DNA of 64,000 nt from contig NZ_VOBN01000003.1 in assembly GCF_008370045.1 (NCBI RefSeq), positions 372,001 to 436,000 of the forward strand. Direction: 5' to 3'. The translations under genes and the position numbers were made by a program. Under the pieces are notes generated by a model. That model worked only from the letters and a program-made list of their open reading frames with translations, did no database searches and was not told where the DNA came from. Shown here in pieces: positions 7,586 through 14,444 of the stretch. This DNA comes from Pseudomonas sp. ANT_J12. GTDB lineage: Bacteria; Pseudomonadota; Gammaproteobacteria; Pseudomonadales; Pseudomonadaceae. Each line of letters opens with the position of its first letter. Position 1 is the first letter of the stretch.

Positions 7586-9292
7586 ATGATCGAGGTCACC
7601 GAGGTTTCCATTGCCGAGCTGCGTGCGGCGCTCGAATCGGGCCAGACCACGTCAGTTGAGTTGGTCCAGGCTTATCTCGCCCGCATCGACGCCTATGACG
7701 GCCCCGACACCGCCACCGCCCTCAACGCCGTGGTAGTGCGCAACCCCGAGGCGCTGAACGAAGCCCAAGCCTCCGACGCCCGCCGGGCCAAAGGCCAGAC
7801 GCTGGGCCCGCTCGATGGCATCCCCTACACGGCCAAGGACAGTTACCTGGTGAAAGGTTTGACCGCTGCGTCCGGCAGTCCGGCCTTCGCCAACCTCGTC
7901 GCGCATCGCGATGCGTTCACTATCGAACGGCTGCGCGGCGCCGGGGCGATTTGCCTGGGCAAGACCAACATGCCGCCGATGGCCAACGGCGGGATGCAGC
8001 GCGGGGTCTATGGCCGGGCTGAGAGTCCGTACAACGCGGACTACCTCACGGCGCCTTTTGCTTCCGGCTCGTCGAACGGCGCCGGCACGGCCACCGCCGC
8101 CAGTTTCGCGGCATTCGGTTTGGCGGAAGAAACCTGGTCGAGCGGTCGCGGCCCGGCGTCGAACAATGGCCTGTGCGCCTACACGCCGTCGCGCGGGATC
8201 ATCTCGGTGCGCGGCAACTGGCCGCTGACCCCGACCATGGACGTGGTCGTGCCGTTCGCCCGGACCATGGCTGACTTGCTTGAAGTGCTCGACGTCGTGG
8301 TCGCGGAAGATCCCGATACACGCGGCGACCTGTGGCGGCTGCAACCGTGGGTGCCGATTCCGAGCGTTGCTTCGGTGCGCCCTGCGTCCTATGCCGAGCT
8401 GGCCGCCAACCCCGAGGCACTTGCTGGTAAGCGTCTTGGTATTCCTCGCATGTACATCAATGCCGATCCTGAAGCGGGTACGTCAGAAGCGCCGGGGATT
8501 GGTGGCCCAACCGGGCAACGCATCAACACCCGCGACTCGGTGATCGAGCTTTGGAAACAGGCGCGCCAGGTACTCGAAGCGGCGGGCGCTGAAGTGATCG
8601 AAGTTGATTTCCCGCTGGTGTCCAATTGCGAAGGCGATCGCCCCGGCGCGCCGACGGTGTTCAATCGCGGCATCGTATCCAAGGAGTTCCTGCACCATGA
8701 GTTGTGGGACCTGACGGCGTGGGCGTTTGATGATTTCCTGCGGGCCAATGGCGATCCGAAATTGAATCGCCTGGCGGATGTGGATGGACCGCTGATCTTC
8801 CCCCATGACCCGGGGACGTTGCCTAATCGCGAGGGCGATCTGGCGGCGGGCATGGATGAATATGTGCGCATGGCTGAGCGCGGGATTACGCCGTGGGACC
8901 AGATCAGCACCGTGCCCGACGGACTTCGAGGGCTGGAACAAACCCGCCGACTTGATCTTGAACACTGGATGGATCGGCTTGGGCTGGATGCGGTGCTGTT
9001 CCCGACCGTTGCTGATGTCGGGCCGGCGGATGCGGATGTGAATCCTGCGTCGGCGGACATTGCCTGGAGTAATGGGGTTTGGGTAGCCAATGGCAACCTC
9101 GCCATCCGCCATTTGGGCGTTCCCACCGTCACCGTGCCGATGGGTGTGATGCCGGACATTGGGATGCCGGTCGGGCTGACGTTTGCCGGGCGTGCCTATG
9201 ATGATTCGACGTTGCTGCGGTTGGCGGCGGCGTTTGAAGCAACGGGCAGCAAGCGGATGATTCCCCCGCGCACCCCGGCACTGTCTGACTGA
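7586..9292 (+). CDS. Amidase signature family hydrolase
   Basis: 568 residues with the amidase-signature fold: LGPLDGIPYTAKD near residues 73-85 gives catalytic Lys84, the GSSNGAGTAT segment (161-170) gives the bridging serine, and EETWSSGRGPAS (181-192) holds the presumed nucleophile Ser186. The motif around the nucleophile differs from the common T(D/E)TxGSIR form, so substrate choice is uncertain. The C-terminus has the usual GVPTVTVPMG-like and PVGLTFAGRAYDD segments (HLGVPTVTVPMG here). The length is slightly above the 450-520 typical of the family. It has no signal peptide and stands as a single gene followed by a REP pair. Confidence 0.88.
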   Translation: MIEVTEVSIAELRAALESGQTTSVELVQAYLARIDAYDGPDTATALNAVVVRNPEALNEAQASDARRAKGQTLGPLDGIPYTAKDSYLVKGLTAASGSPAFANLVAHRDAFTIERLRGAGAICLGKTNMPPMANGGMQRGVYGRAESPYNADYLTAPFASGSSNGAGTATAASFAAFGLAEETWSSGRGPASNNGLCAYTPSRGIISVRGNWPLTPTMDVVVPFARTMADLLEVLDVVVAEDPDTRGDLWRLQPWVPIPSVASVRPASYAELAANPEALAGKRLGIPRMYINADPEAGTSEAPGIGGPTGQRINTRDSVIELWKQARQVLEAAGAEVIEVDFPLVSNCEGDRPGAPTVFNRGIVSKEFLHHELWDLTAWAFDDFLRANGDPKLNRLADVDGPLIFPHDPGTLPNREGDLAAGMDEYVRMAERGITPWDQISTVPDGLRGLEQTRRLDLEHWMDRLGLDAVLFPTVADVGPADADVNPASADIAWSNGVWVANGNLAIRHLGVPTVTVPMGVMPDIGMPVGLTFAGRAYDDSTLLRLAAAFEATGSKRMIPPRTPALSD

Positions 9293-9319
9293 CATAGATC
9301 TGAAGCAACACAAACACCT

Positions 9320-9452
9320 TGTGGCGAGGGGGCTTGCCCCCGTTCGGCTGCGAAGCAGTCGCAAAACCATTGCACGCTGTGTGCCTGATGCACCGTGGTG
9401 ATAGGTTTTGGGGCCGCTGCGCGACCCAACGGGGGCAAGCCCCCTCGCCACA
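9320..9452. repeat. REP pair (inverted)
   Basis: Inverted copies of the tgtggcgagggggcttgccc motif bound a 133-bp element between the amidase gene and the small membrane protein gene. The internal segment holds a further short inverted repeat (cgaagcagtc / gccgctgcgc). Confidence 0.9.
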
Positions 9453-9535
9453 GATTAGTGTTGTGCCCAACTACACATTTAATGAACCCTGCCCGCCACC
9501 ACCCACCTAAAGAAATGACTTTCAGGAGGTGGCTA

Positions 9536-9736
9536 ATGCAAATCGAATACGTCTGGATCGCACTCGCGGCAATACTGGTGGTGATTGAACTGTGGGCGAT
9601 CAACAAAGTGATCAAAAGCGGCAGCAAGGTCGACAACAAAGGCGTGTGGATCGTCGTCATCGTCTTCGTGCCCTTGATCGGCCTCATCGCTTGGGCACTG
9701 GCCGGCCCGAAACACAGCACCCACAGCGCGCAATAA
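9536..9736 (+). CDS. Small PLDc_N-type inner membrane protein
   Basis: 66 residues from the ATG at 9536, preceded by a strong AGGAGGT at 9523-9530. There are two hydrophobic helices (about 5-24 and 36-55) separated by a short polar loop (NKVIKSGSKVDNKG). This is the phospholipase D N-terminal (PLDc_N) small membrane protein layout. These proteins are often found as free-standing membrane proteins of unknown role in pseudomonads. Confidence 0.8.
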   Translation: MQIEYVWIALAAILVVIELWAINKVIKSGSKVDNKGVWIVVIVFVPLIGLIAWALAGPKHSTHSAQ

Positions 9737-9762
9737 CCAAGCCGCCGCACACTCGCTTTTTT

Positions 9763-9807
9763 TGTGGCGAGGGGGCTTGCCCCCGTTGGGCTGCGAAGCA
9801 GCCCCCC
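9763..9807. repeat. Single REP
   Basis: A single copy of tgtggcgagggggcttgccc with its cgttgggctgcgaagcagcc tail, able to form its own hairpin. It directly follows the small membrane protein gene. Confidence 0.85.
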
Positions 9808-9815
9808 AGCACTTC

Positions 9816-9842
9816 AAAAAGCCCCGAAGACTCGGGGCTTTA
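9816..9842. terminator. Bidirectional intrinsic terminator
   Basis: AAAAAGCCCCGA / TCGGGGCTTTA: a 7-8 bp GC-rich stem with a short loop, an A tract on the left and T residues on the right. It is well placed to end the small membrane protein transcript. Confidence 0.7.
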
Positions 9843-9867
9843 TCATTTCTGAGCATCCCGCACCCGC

Positions 9868-9900
9868 GGAGCTGCCGGAGGCTGCGATCTTTTGATCTTC
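9868..9900. repeat. Second repeat family: 'ggctgcgatcttttgatct' element
   Basis: The segment gctgccggaggctgcgatct continuing tttgatcttc recurs at 41093-41128 and, as an inverted pair, at 42358-42431. It is a short dispersed repeat distinct from the REP families in the window. Confidence 0.7.
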
Positions 9901-9931
9901 ACGTCCGAAAACCATGTAGGAAAACACCCTT

Positions 9932-9975
9932 TGTGGTGAGGGAGCTTGCTCCCGCTGGGCTGCGAAGCAGCCCCA
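9932..9975. repeat. Single REP
   Basis: One REP copy (tgtggtgagggagcttgctc, then ccgctgggctgcgaagcagc) with one base change from the consensus. The remaining bases up to 10200 hold no convincing gene. Confidence 0.8.
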
Positions 9976-10200
9976 ATCCCTTGCCCCCGATTTCCTAAGA
10001 CATTTCCGAACGCCCAGCCCGCAAGGGTTTCGTGGCCAATCGCAGCAAATCTCCTTCACCAAAACAGCCTAAAAGGCGTCCTACCCCCCGGTTGCGGGCC
10101 ATAAAGTGCCCACCTATATTCGAGCCGTCGCTAACAGAAATTGGCGATAGGGTTTCGCAGCCCTGTAGAAGTGGATACACACCGTCAAATGACAACTGTG

Positions 10201-10333
10201 GCAAAATTCGCCACCGTTACGTTTTATGGCGGCTGTGTGTGGGAGACCTTCGGGTCTGCCGGTTTTAGTCTCTTCTCCGGTCTGCGAACCCGCACATAGC
10301 TGCCACCCATTTGTTTCGCAGCAGAAAGGTGGC
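10201..10333 (+). ncRNA. Structured RNA-like element resembling the C4 antisense RNA, upstream of a small gene
   Basis: Positions 10228-10239 and 10293-10304 form a continuous 12-bp stem (nine Watson-Crick and three G-U pairs). Inside it are an AGACC-TTCG-GGTCT hairpin (10244-10257) and a CCGG/CCGG arm (10259-10280). GCCACC occurs at 10210-10215 and 10302-10307, and its complement GGTGGC at 10328-10333, just before the start of the following gene. The GGGAGACC-TTCG-GGTCTGCCGGT core and the competing-pairing layout resemble the phage P1/P4 C4 RNA family (Rfam C4), from memory. Boundaries, strand and activity are inferred, and it could instead be a cis leader of the small gene. Confidence 0.5.
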
Positions 10334-10361
10334 ACTTCTAATCAATTGAAGAGCTGATCCT

Positions 10362-10655
10362 ATGACTACGAACAATCCGCCACGCCGCTTCACCCCCATG
10401 TCCCAATTCGCCACCGACTACCCCGTCCTCCTAATCGACAACGACGCCCCCATCCGCGAACTCCACAACTGCGTCAGCGAACGCCTCAACGCCGTCCTCA
10501 AATACCTCAACCTCATGGCCTGCACCAGCCTGCCGGACTACGCCGAAAACGACATCAACACCGTCACCCACATCGCCTGGATCCTGATCCGGGATGTGCA
10601 TGATGTGTTTCGGGTGATTGAGCGGCGTGGGTTTGATACGCCACCGAATCAGTAA
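10362..10655 (+). CDS. Small conserved Pseudomonas protein (DUF3077-like), unknown function
   Basis: 97 residues, starting at the ATG at 10362. The N-terminal third is polar and proline-rich; the rest is helical, with RELHNCVSERLNAVLKYLN and a VTHIAWILIRDVHDVFRVIE amphipathic helix. The size and layout recall the small DUF3077-type proteins that are multicopy in pseudomonads, but this link is from memory and weak. It lacks a strong ribosome-binding site, and the structured element at 10201-10333 sits right in front of it, suggesting post-transcriptional control. An intrinsic terminator follows at 10671. Confidence 0.6.
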   Translation: MTTNNPPRRFTPMSQFATDYPVLLIDNDAPIRELHNCVSERLNAVLKYLNLMACTSLPDYAENDINTVTHIAWILIRDVHDVFRVIERRGFDTPPNQ

Positions 10656-10670
10656 CCCGAATCAAGTCGC

Positions 10671-10699
10671 AAAAAAAACCGCATGTCTGCGGTTTTTTT
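10671..10699. terminator. Intrinsic terminator
   Basis: An A tract, the stem AACCGCA/TGCGGTT with a 4-base loop, then seven T residues. It lies 16 bp after the stop of the small DUF3077-like gene. Confidence 0.85.
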
Positions 10700-10879
10700 A
10701 CGTCGTCCTGAAGCTGGTCCAACAACCCACCCTGCCAATCCAGCCATGCAACCCGCGCCCCTTCCACCAATATCAACTTAGTGGCACTCTGCCGCCTATT
10801 TGGCCTATCTCTGCGGGATTCATTTTGCTCGAACCAGTAATCCCGCCCATTTCTCAAACCGCTACGGACAGAAACGCCC

Positions 10880-11407
10880 ATGAAACCGCTGTACTTAAGC
10901 TCGCTACTGCTGCTAATCGCAGGTTGCTCGCCGATCCCGCAATACGAAGCCCCCGCCAACGCCCCACAAGCGCAGATCCGCAGCGAAATGGACGCAATGA
11001 TCAATCGTCGCAACTACCTGACCCTTAGCGCAGCGCCGACCATGGCCTGCAAATACGGCCGATCGGTGCCCGTGACACCCGCTCGGCAACTGTTCTCGGT
11101 CTGGGGTGGCTACCCATCGACACCCTCGAGACCCGAAGGTTTTCGAGCCATCGAAGCGGGCAAGCCGATCCATCTTTTGCTGGAAGGCGGGGCCAGCGGC
11201 AACCGCAGATGCACGGTCGATTTTGTCACCGAGTTCATGCCGGGCGCTCGCTATGTGATCAAGGGCGGCATCACCGACGGCCCTCATGTCATGAGCGGCT
11301 GCCAGATCAACATCGTCGATCTGGATTCCGGGGTTCGACTGTTTCAGGCCGAGCAGTCAGCGGCCAACGGCTGTGCGCTGGATCGGTTGTCGTTGCCGAT
11401 ACGTTGA
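10880..11407 (+). CDS. Putative lipoprotein of unknown function
   Basis: 175 residues with a lipoprotein signal: MKPLYLSSLLLLIAGC, where LIAGC is the lipobox and Cys16 the acylation site. The following SPIPQ gives no Asp at +2, so outer-membrane sorting is likely. The mature part has four further cysteines (MACKYG, RRCTVDF, MSGCQINI, ANGCALD) that could form two disulfides in the periplasm. No domain was recognised. It is flanked on both sides by terminator-like hairpins, so it is probably monocistronic. Confidence 0.75.
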   Translation: MKPLYLSSLLLLIAGCSPIPQYEAPANAPQAQIRSEMDAMINRRNYLTLSAAPTMACKYGRSVPVTPARQLFSVWGGYPSTPSRPEGFRAIEAGKPIHLLLEGGASGNRRCTVDFVTEFMPGARYVIKGGITDGPHVMSGCQINIVDLDSGVRLFQAEQSAANGCALDRLSLPIR

Positions 11408-11472
11408 GCGCGCGGGCTGATTGAGCACGGGGTCGTTAAATGTGTAATTGGGTGAAATGACGCTGGAAATAA

Positions 11473-11512
11473 GGTGATAGATCTTTGTTTAAATAGAACT
11501 GTCACCATTTTT
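11473..11512 (+). terminator. Terminator-like hairpin with TTTAAATAG loop
   Basis: GGTGATAGAT pairs with AACTGTCACC around a TTTGTTTAAATAG loop and is followed by ATTTTT. Related hairpins with the same AAATAGAtC loop edge occur at 12055 and 35648 in the window. Confidence 0.6.
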
Positions 11513-11561
11513 GGGATCAAGCAGCGCCAGGCTGATTCCTGGTAAATCAGGGAAGTGCGTA

Positions 11562-11987
11562 ATGAGAGTAATCATTGCTGTGTTGTTGATGCTTAGCGGG
11601 TACGCCCATGCCAGTTGTGGGCAGATATCCAACAGTGATCAGCGCAACTATTGTTACGCCAAGGAGAGTGGCGGCAGCTGTGGGCAGATCAATGATTCGA
11701 ATTTGCGCAATGCGTGCAACGCAGAGAAAGGAGGCTCCGGCTGCGGACAGATCAGCGACAGCGATATGCGCAACTATTGCTATGCAAAACAGAGCGGCAG
11801 TGGCTGCGGGCAGATCAACAACTCGGATATGCGCAATGCCTGCTATGCGGAAACCAATAATGGCAGCTGTGGCCAGATCTCGGACAGTGACCAGCGCAAT
11901 CTTTGCTATGCCAAGAAAGGCAATGGCAGTTGCGGGCAGATTTCCAATAGCGATCTGCGGAACCAGTGCGAAGCCATGAAACGCTGA
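11562..11987 (+). CDS. Secreted cysteine-rich protein of six 21-residue tandem repeats
   Basis: 141 residues from the ATG at 11562 (GGGAAG upstream). Residues 1-17 (MRVIIAVLLMLSGYAHA) are a signal peptide. The whole mature protein is six tandem repeats of 21 residues (the last is 19) with the pattern (S/G)CGQI(S/N)xSxxRNxCxAxxxxx. Each repeat keeps two cysteines 12 residues apart. Repeats alternate in detail: 1, 3 and 5 have QIS and CYAK, while 2 and 4 have QIN, NAC and AE, so a 42-residue unit was duplicated. The regular Cys pairs suggest disulfide-locked repeats in the periplasm or outside the cell. No function is known to me. Confidence 0.8.
   Translation: MRVIIAVLLMLSGYAHASCGQISNSDQRNYCYAKESGGSCGQINDSNLRNACNAEKGGSGCGQISDSDMRNYCYAKQSGSGCGQINNSDMRNACYAETNNGSCGQISDSDQRNLCYAKKGNGSCGQISNSDLRNQCEAMKR
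11613..11984 (+). repeat. 63-bp tandem repeat array inside the Cys-rich gene
   Basis: Six direct copies of a 63-bp unit (the last is 57 bp) encode the 21-residue repeats. Conserved DNA blocks such as tgtgggcagat and atgcgcaa recur every 63 bp. Such arrays can change copy number by slippage or recombination. Confidence 0.85.
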
Positions 11988-12054
11988 CAACTGAAAAGCC
12001 CCCGTACATTGTTGGCGAGGCTTTGAGTCGCTACGGTTACTGCAATGCTGAAAA

Positions 12055-12093
12055 AGGTGGCTGATCTTATTCAAATAGATCTGCCACCTCTTT
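12055..12093 (+). terminator. Terminator-like hairpin with AAATAGATC loop edge
   Basis: AGGTGGC (12055-12061) pairs with GCCACCT (12083-12089), extended by GATCT/AGATC, then CTTT. It ends the transcript of the repeat protein gene and lies just before the convergent membrane protein gene. Confidence 0.6.
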
Positions 12094-12108
12094 AAACTGC
12101 GACAACTA

Positions 12109-12858
12109 CTATCTATTAAACTCAACCAATGTTATCGCTCTACCCATTCTCTTCAAGTCACCAAAAATTAAATATGCCCCCATGGACTCCAAAATTGCGA
12201 GAGCAATAAATATTTGGCCTGCATACGGACCAGAATTTAACAACCCCGGATTATAAAGCTCCAGCGCACCTAAGAGCAAACAAAGAGCAATATGAACCGG
12301 AAACAACATCCAAATTAAAAATCCGATGTTATAGCGAATCTTGAACCATTTATCGCGCAGACGAAACCAAGGCGCTTGATAGATAACATTCATATAACCA
12401 AACTGAAAAAGAGCGATAGCGCCATTGACGTTGGTTGGATGTCCAAGAATCGTTCGAATGGCTTGCGCGTCAGCGTTTTTTATTCCGTACAGCCTCTCAC
12501 ATTCGTCTTGCAGTTGCGGAACACTCATTTGCAAATAAGTTTGCTTGAAAAGCAACCTATCTGCTTGTAGGTTTTTCCTAGAACTAATAAGCCAATGATA
12601 AAGCGGTATTAAAAGACCAATAGCAAATACCAACAACCCTAAACCTTCCATCCAACCGATGCTGTTTCCGGGCGGCTGGGCATCATTTTTTTTGAGTATT
12701 ACCGTCTGAATAGCATAAACCAAAACATCTTTTAAATTGTAGGACATGAGCCCTATTCCGACTAGCATCAAACGGCTAGACACAGTCCCGAATATAAAAT
12801 TCAGGACACGATCCAGCACTTTCCCCAAATCTATATTCCACGAAACACTACCTGCCAT
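12109..12858 (-). CDS. AT-rich multi-pass membrane protein, unknown
   Basis: 249 residues from the ATG at 12858, preceded by GGAG with 5-base spacing; a TTG start 48 bp upstream is less likely. There are four or five hydrophobic segments: about 30-50, 70-92 (LGLLVFAIGLLIPLYHWLI), 175-200 (FLIWMLFPVHIALCLLLGAL) and 210-230. Between them is a soluble loop of about 80 residues. Codon use is clearly AT-rich compared with both neighbours, which suggests horizontal acquisition. No family was recognised and no partner gene adjoins it. Confidence 0.75.
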   Translation of the reverse strand: MAGSVSWNIDLGKVLDRVLNFIFGTVSSRLMLVGIGLMSYNLKDVLVYAIQTVILKKNDAQPPGNSIGWMEGLGLLVFAIGLLIPLYHWLISSRKNLQADRLLFKQTYLQMSVPQLQDECERLYGIKNADAQAIRTILGHPTNVNGAIALFQFGYMNVIYQAPWFRLRDKWFKIRYNIGFLIWMLFPVHIALCLLLGALELYNPGLLNSGPYAGQIFIALAILESMGAYLIFGDLKRMGRAITLVEFNR

Positions 12859-12977
12859 AACTACTCCGACGAACGAACAAGCCAATGAATGATTAATCGA
12901 CGACAACAGATTTTTTAGCGGTGACTTGTCAGAAACAGCCTGACGCTAATTGCTACACAGTCATTGAGTCGCGAGCG

Positions 12978-13424
12978 TCAACCTATCAATTCGACTTTTC
13001 CAAGCAAATCGTAAAGCCCATCAGGCACCAACGGCGAATCGTCAGTAAAGCTTGCGCATGAATGCCACTTCGCTGTGAACGCAGCCCCATCGCTCTCTTG
13101 GGCGTTCAAGTACGGCAATTCGTAAACAGCTGAATCCACAAACTTCGCATCGTAAACCTGCACGATTTCGTGTCCTGGCTTACCGGCATACGTAAAGAGG
13201 CTTTCAAGCGTACCGATCAATCGGACATCGGTGATCGGCAAACCGAGTTCTTCCTGGATCTCTCGTTCAATGGCTTCGGCGCTGGTTTCGCCAAAGTCGA
13301 TACCTCCGCCGAGCGGGCGGAAGAAGGTCTGTTTGGTGATGGGATCGCAAAATTCATTAACCAGTATCTTTCCATCGTGATGGAAGACACACAGTGCAAG
13401 TGCACGGATGCGTTGGGTAGTCAT
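12978..13424 (-). CDS. NUDIX hydrolase
   Basis: 148 residues from the ATG at 13424; an in-frame start 39 bp upstream is possible. It contains a complete Nudix box, GGIDFGETSAEAIEREIQEE followed by LGL, which fits GX5EX7REUXEEXGU, so pyrophosphohydrolase activity on a nucleoside diphosphate-linked compound is expected. The N-terminal strands (RALALCVFHHDGKILVNE) and FFRPLGG before the box are typical. The substrate is unknown. It precedes, in the same orientation, the AT-rich gene. Confidence 0.88.
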   Translation of the reverse strand: MTTQRIRALALCVFHHDGKILVNEFCDPITKQTFFRPLGGGIDFGETSAEAIEREIQEELGLPITDVRLIGTLESLFTYAGKPGHEIVQVYDAKFVDSAVYELPYLNAQESDGAAFTAKWHSCASFTDDSPLVPDGLYDLLGKVELIG

Positions 13425-13502
13425 GCAGGTAAGTCCATTTACTTTGAAGAATGCCTGTAGCAACGGACGAAGGTTGCTACAGGTCAGTGTCCATTTGCGA
13501 TA

Positions 13503-14051
13503 TCAGAAGTTAGCCGGGGTGTTGGCACTTATGATTTCTGCCTCATCCGCCCCAATATTGCGAAACCGATGCGGCAACGTCGTCGGAAAGTAATACCCAT
13601 CCCCGGCATTCAGCACACTAATCTGCCCATCAACGGTGAGTTCAACCGTCCCCCGCGTCACCAGCCCACACTCCTCGCCTTCCGAGTGGACGATAGGCTC
13701 TTCCCCCGAACTAGCCCCAGGCGCGTACTGCTCGCGCAATAAGCGCATCTGCCGGCTCGGTACGGACGCGCCAATAAGCAACAATCGCAGCCCGTGCCGC
13801 CCAAGATCCGGCTGTTCGTTGGCGCGGAATACGTATTGATGCTCGCGCGGTGGCTGGTCGAAGGTGAAGAAGTCCGCCAGGGACATGGGGATGCCTTCGA
13901 GCAGTTTCTTGAGGGAGCTGACGGAGGGGCTGACGCGATTTTGTTCGATCAGGGAGATGGTGGCATTGGTGACGCCGCTACGGCGGGCCAGCTCGCGCTG
14001 GGACAGTTTGTAGCTTTCGCGTACTAATTTGAGTCGTGAGCCCGTGTCCAT
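13503..14051 (-). CDS. puuR: XRE-HTH/cupin regulator of polyamine catabolism (PuuR/PauR type)
   Basis: 182 residues from the ATG at 14051, with AAGG five bases upstream. The N-terminal HTH (about 5-60) reads LKLVRESYKLSQRELARRSG then NATISLIEQNRVSPSVSSL; the C-terminal cupin domain (about 105-180) includes HSEGEECGLVTRGTVEL and DGYYFPTTLPHRF. This layout and length match PuuR of E. coli and PauR of P. aeruginosa, repressors that respond to putrescine. It lies next to the genes for the gamma-glutamylation route, which supports the role. The exact ligand and operators are inferred. Confidence 0.85.
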   Translation of the reverse strand: MDTGSRLKLVRESYKLSQRELARRSGVTNATISLIEQNRVSPSVSSLKKLLEGIPMSLADFFTFDQPPREHQYVFRANEQPDLGRHGLRLLLIGASVPSRQMRLLREQYAPGASSGEEPIVHSEGEECGLVTRGTVELTVDGQISVLNAGDGYYFPTTLPHRFRNIGADEAEIISANTPANF

Positions 14052-14230
14052 GACAGCCTTATGTGTGTGCACTACTTAAGGGGGTTATGGGGGTGGATGG
14101 CGGGCGACTTTTGGCCGCGAGGAGCACCACTTCCCTGTCCCGGAAAAGTGAAAGGCGGGTATTAAATCACGTTTGTTCGTGTTGCTCAGCAGGTTCGATG
14201 GGTGGTGGGTGAAAAGCCCAAAACGGGGAC

Positions 14231-14422
14231 GCTTCGCGACCCAGCGGGAGCAAGCTCCCTCGCCACAAAGATGGTGTTGGTTTGGACGTTGTGGCGAGGG
14301 GGCTTGCCCCCGTTCGGCTGCGAAGCGGTCGTAAAACCATTGCGCCCGGTGTAACCGTTACACCGCGGTGGCCGGGTTTGGGGTCGCTTCGCGGCCCAAC
14401 GGGGGCAAGCCCCCTCGCCACA
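14231..14422. repeat. REP cluster (one single copy plus one inverted pair)
   Basis: A REP copy at 14231-14267 (gcttcgcgacccagcgggag, then caagctccctcgccaca) is followed by an inverted pair at 14290-14422 bounded by tgtggcgagggggcttgccc and its complement. This fills the roughly 390-bp gap between the regulator and the oxidoreductase gene; no gene was seen there. Confidence 0.9.
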
Positions 14423-14444
14423 GGGGCCCGTTCACACAGGGACT

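Noticed and set aside
7560..7589. Nine-codon upstream frame (MNSHFERTA) overlapping the amidase ATG
   Set aside because: It overlaps as ATGA but has no ribosome-binding site of its own, and the peptide is too short to be supported.
9319..9510. Open frames running through REP elements (also at 14282, 23275, 26076, 35600 and others)
   Set aside because: They consist of the translated REP arms, recur at each REP copy with the same peptide motifs, and lack ribosome-binding sites.
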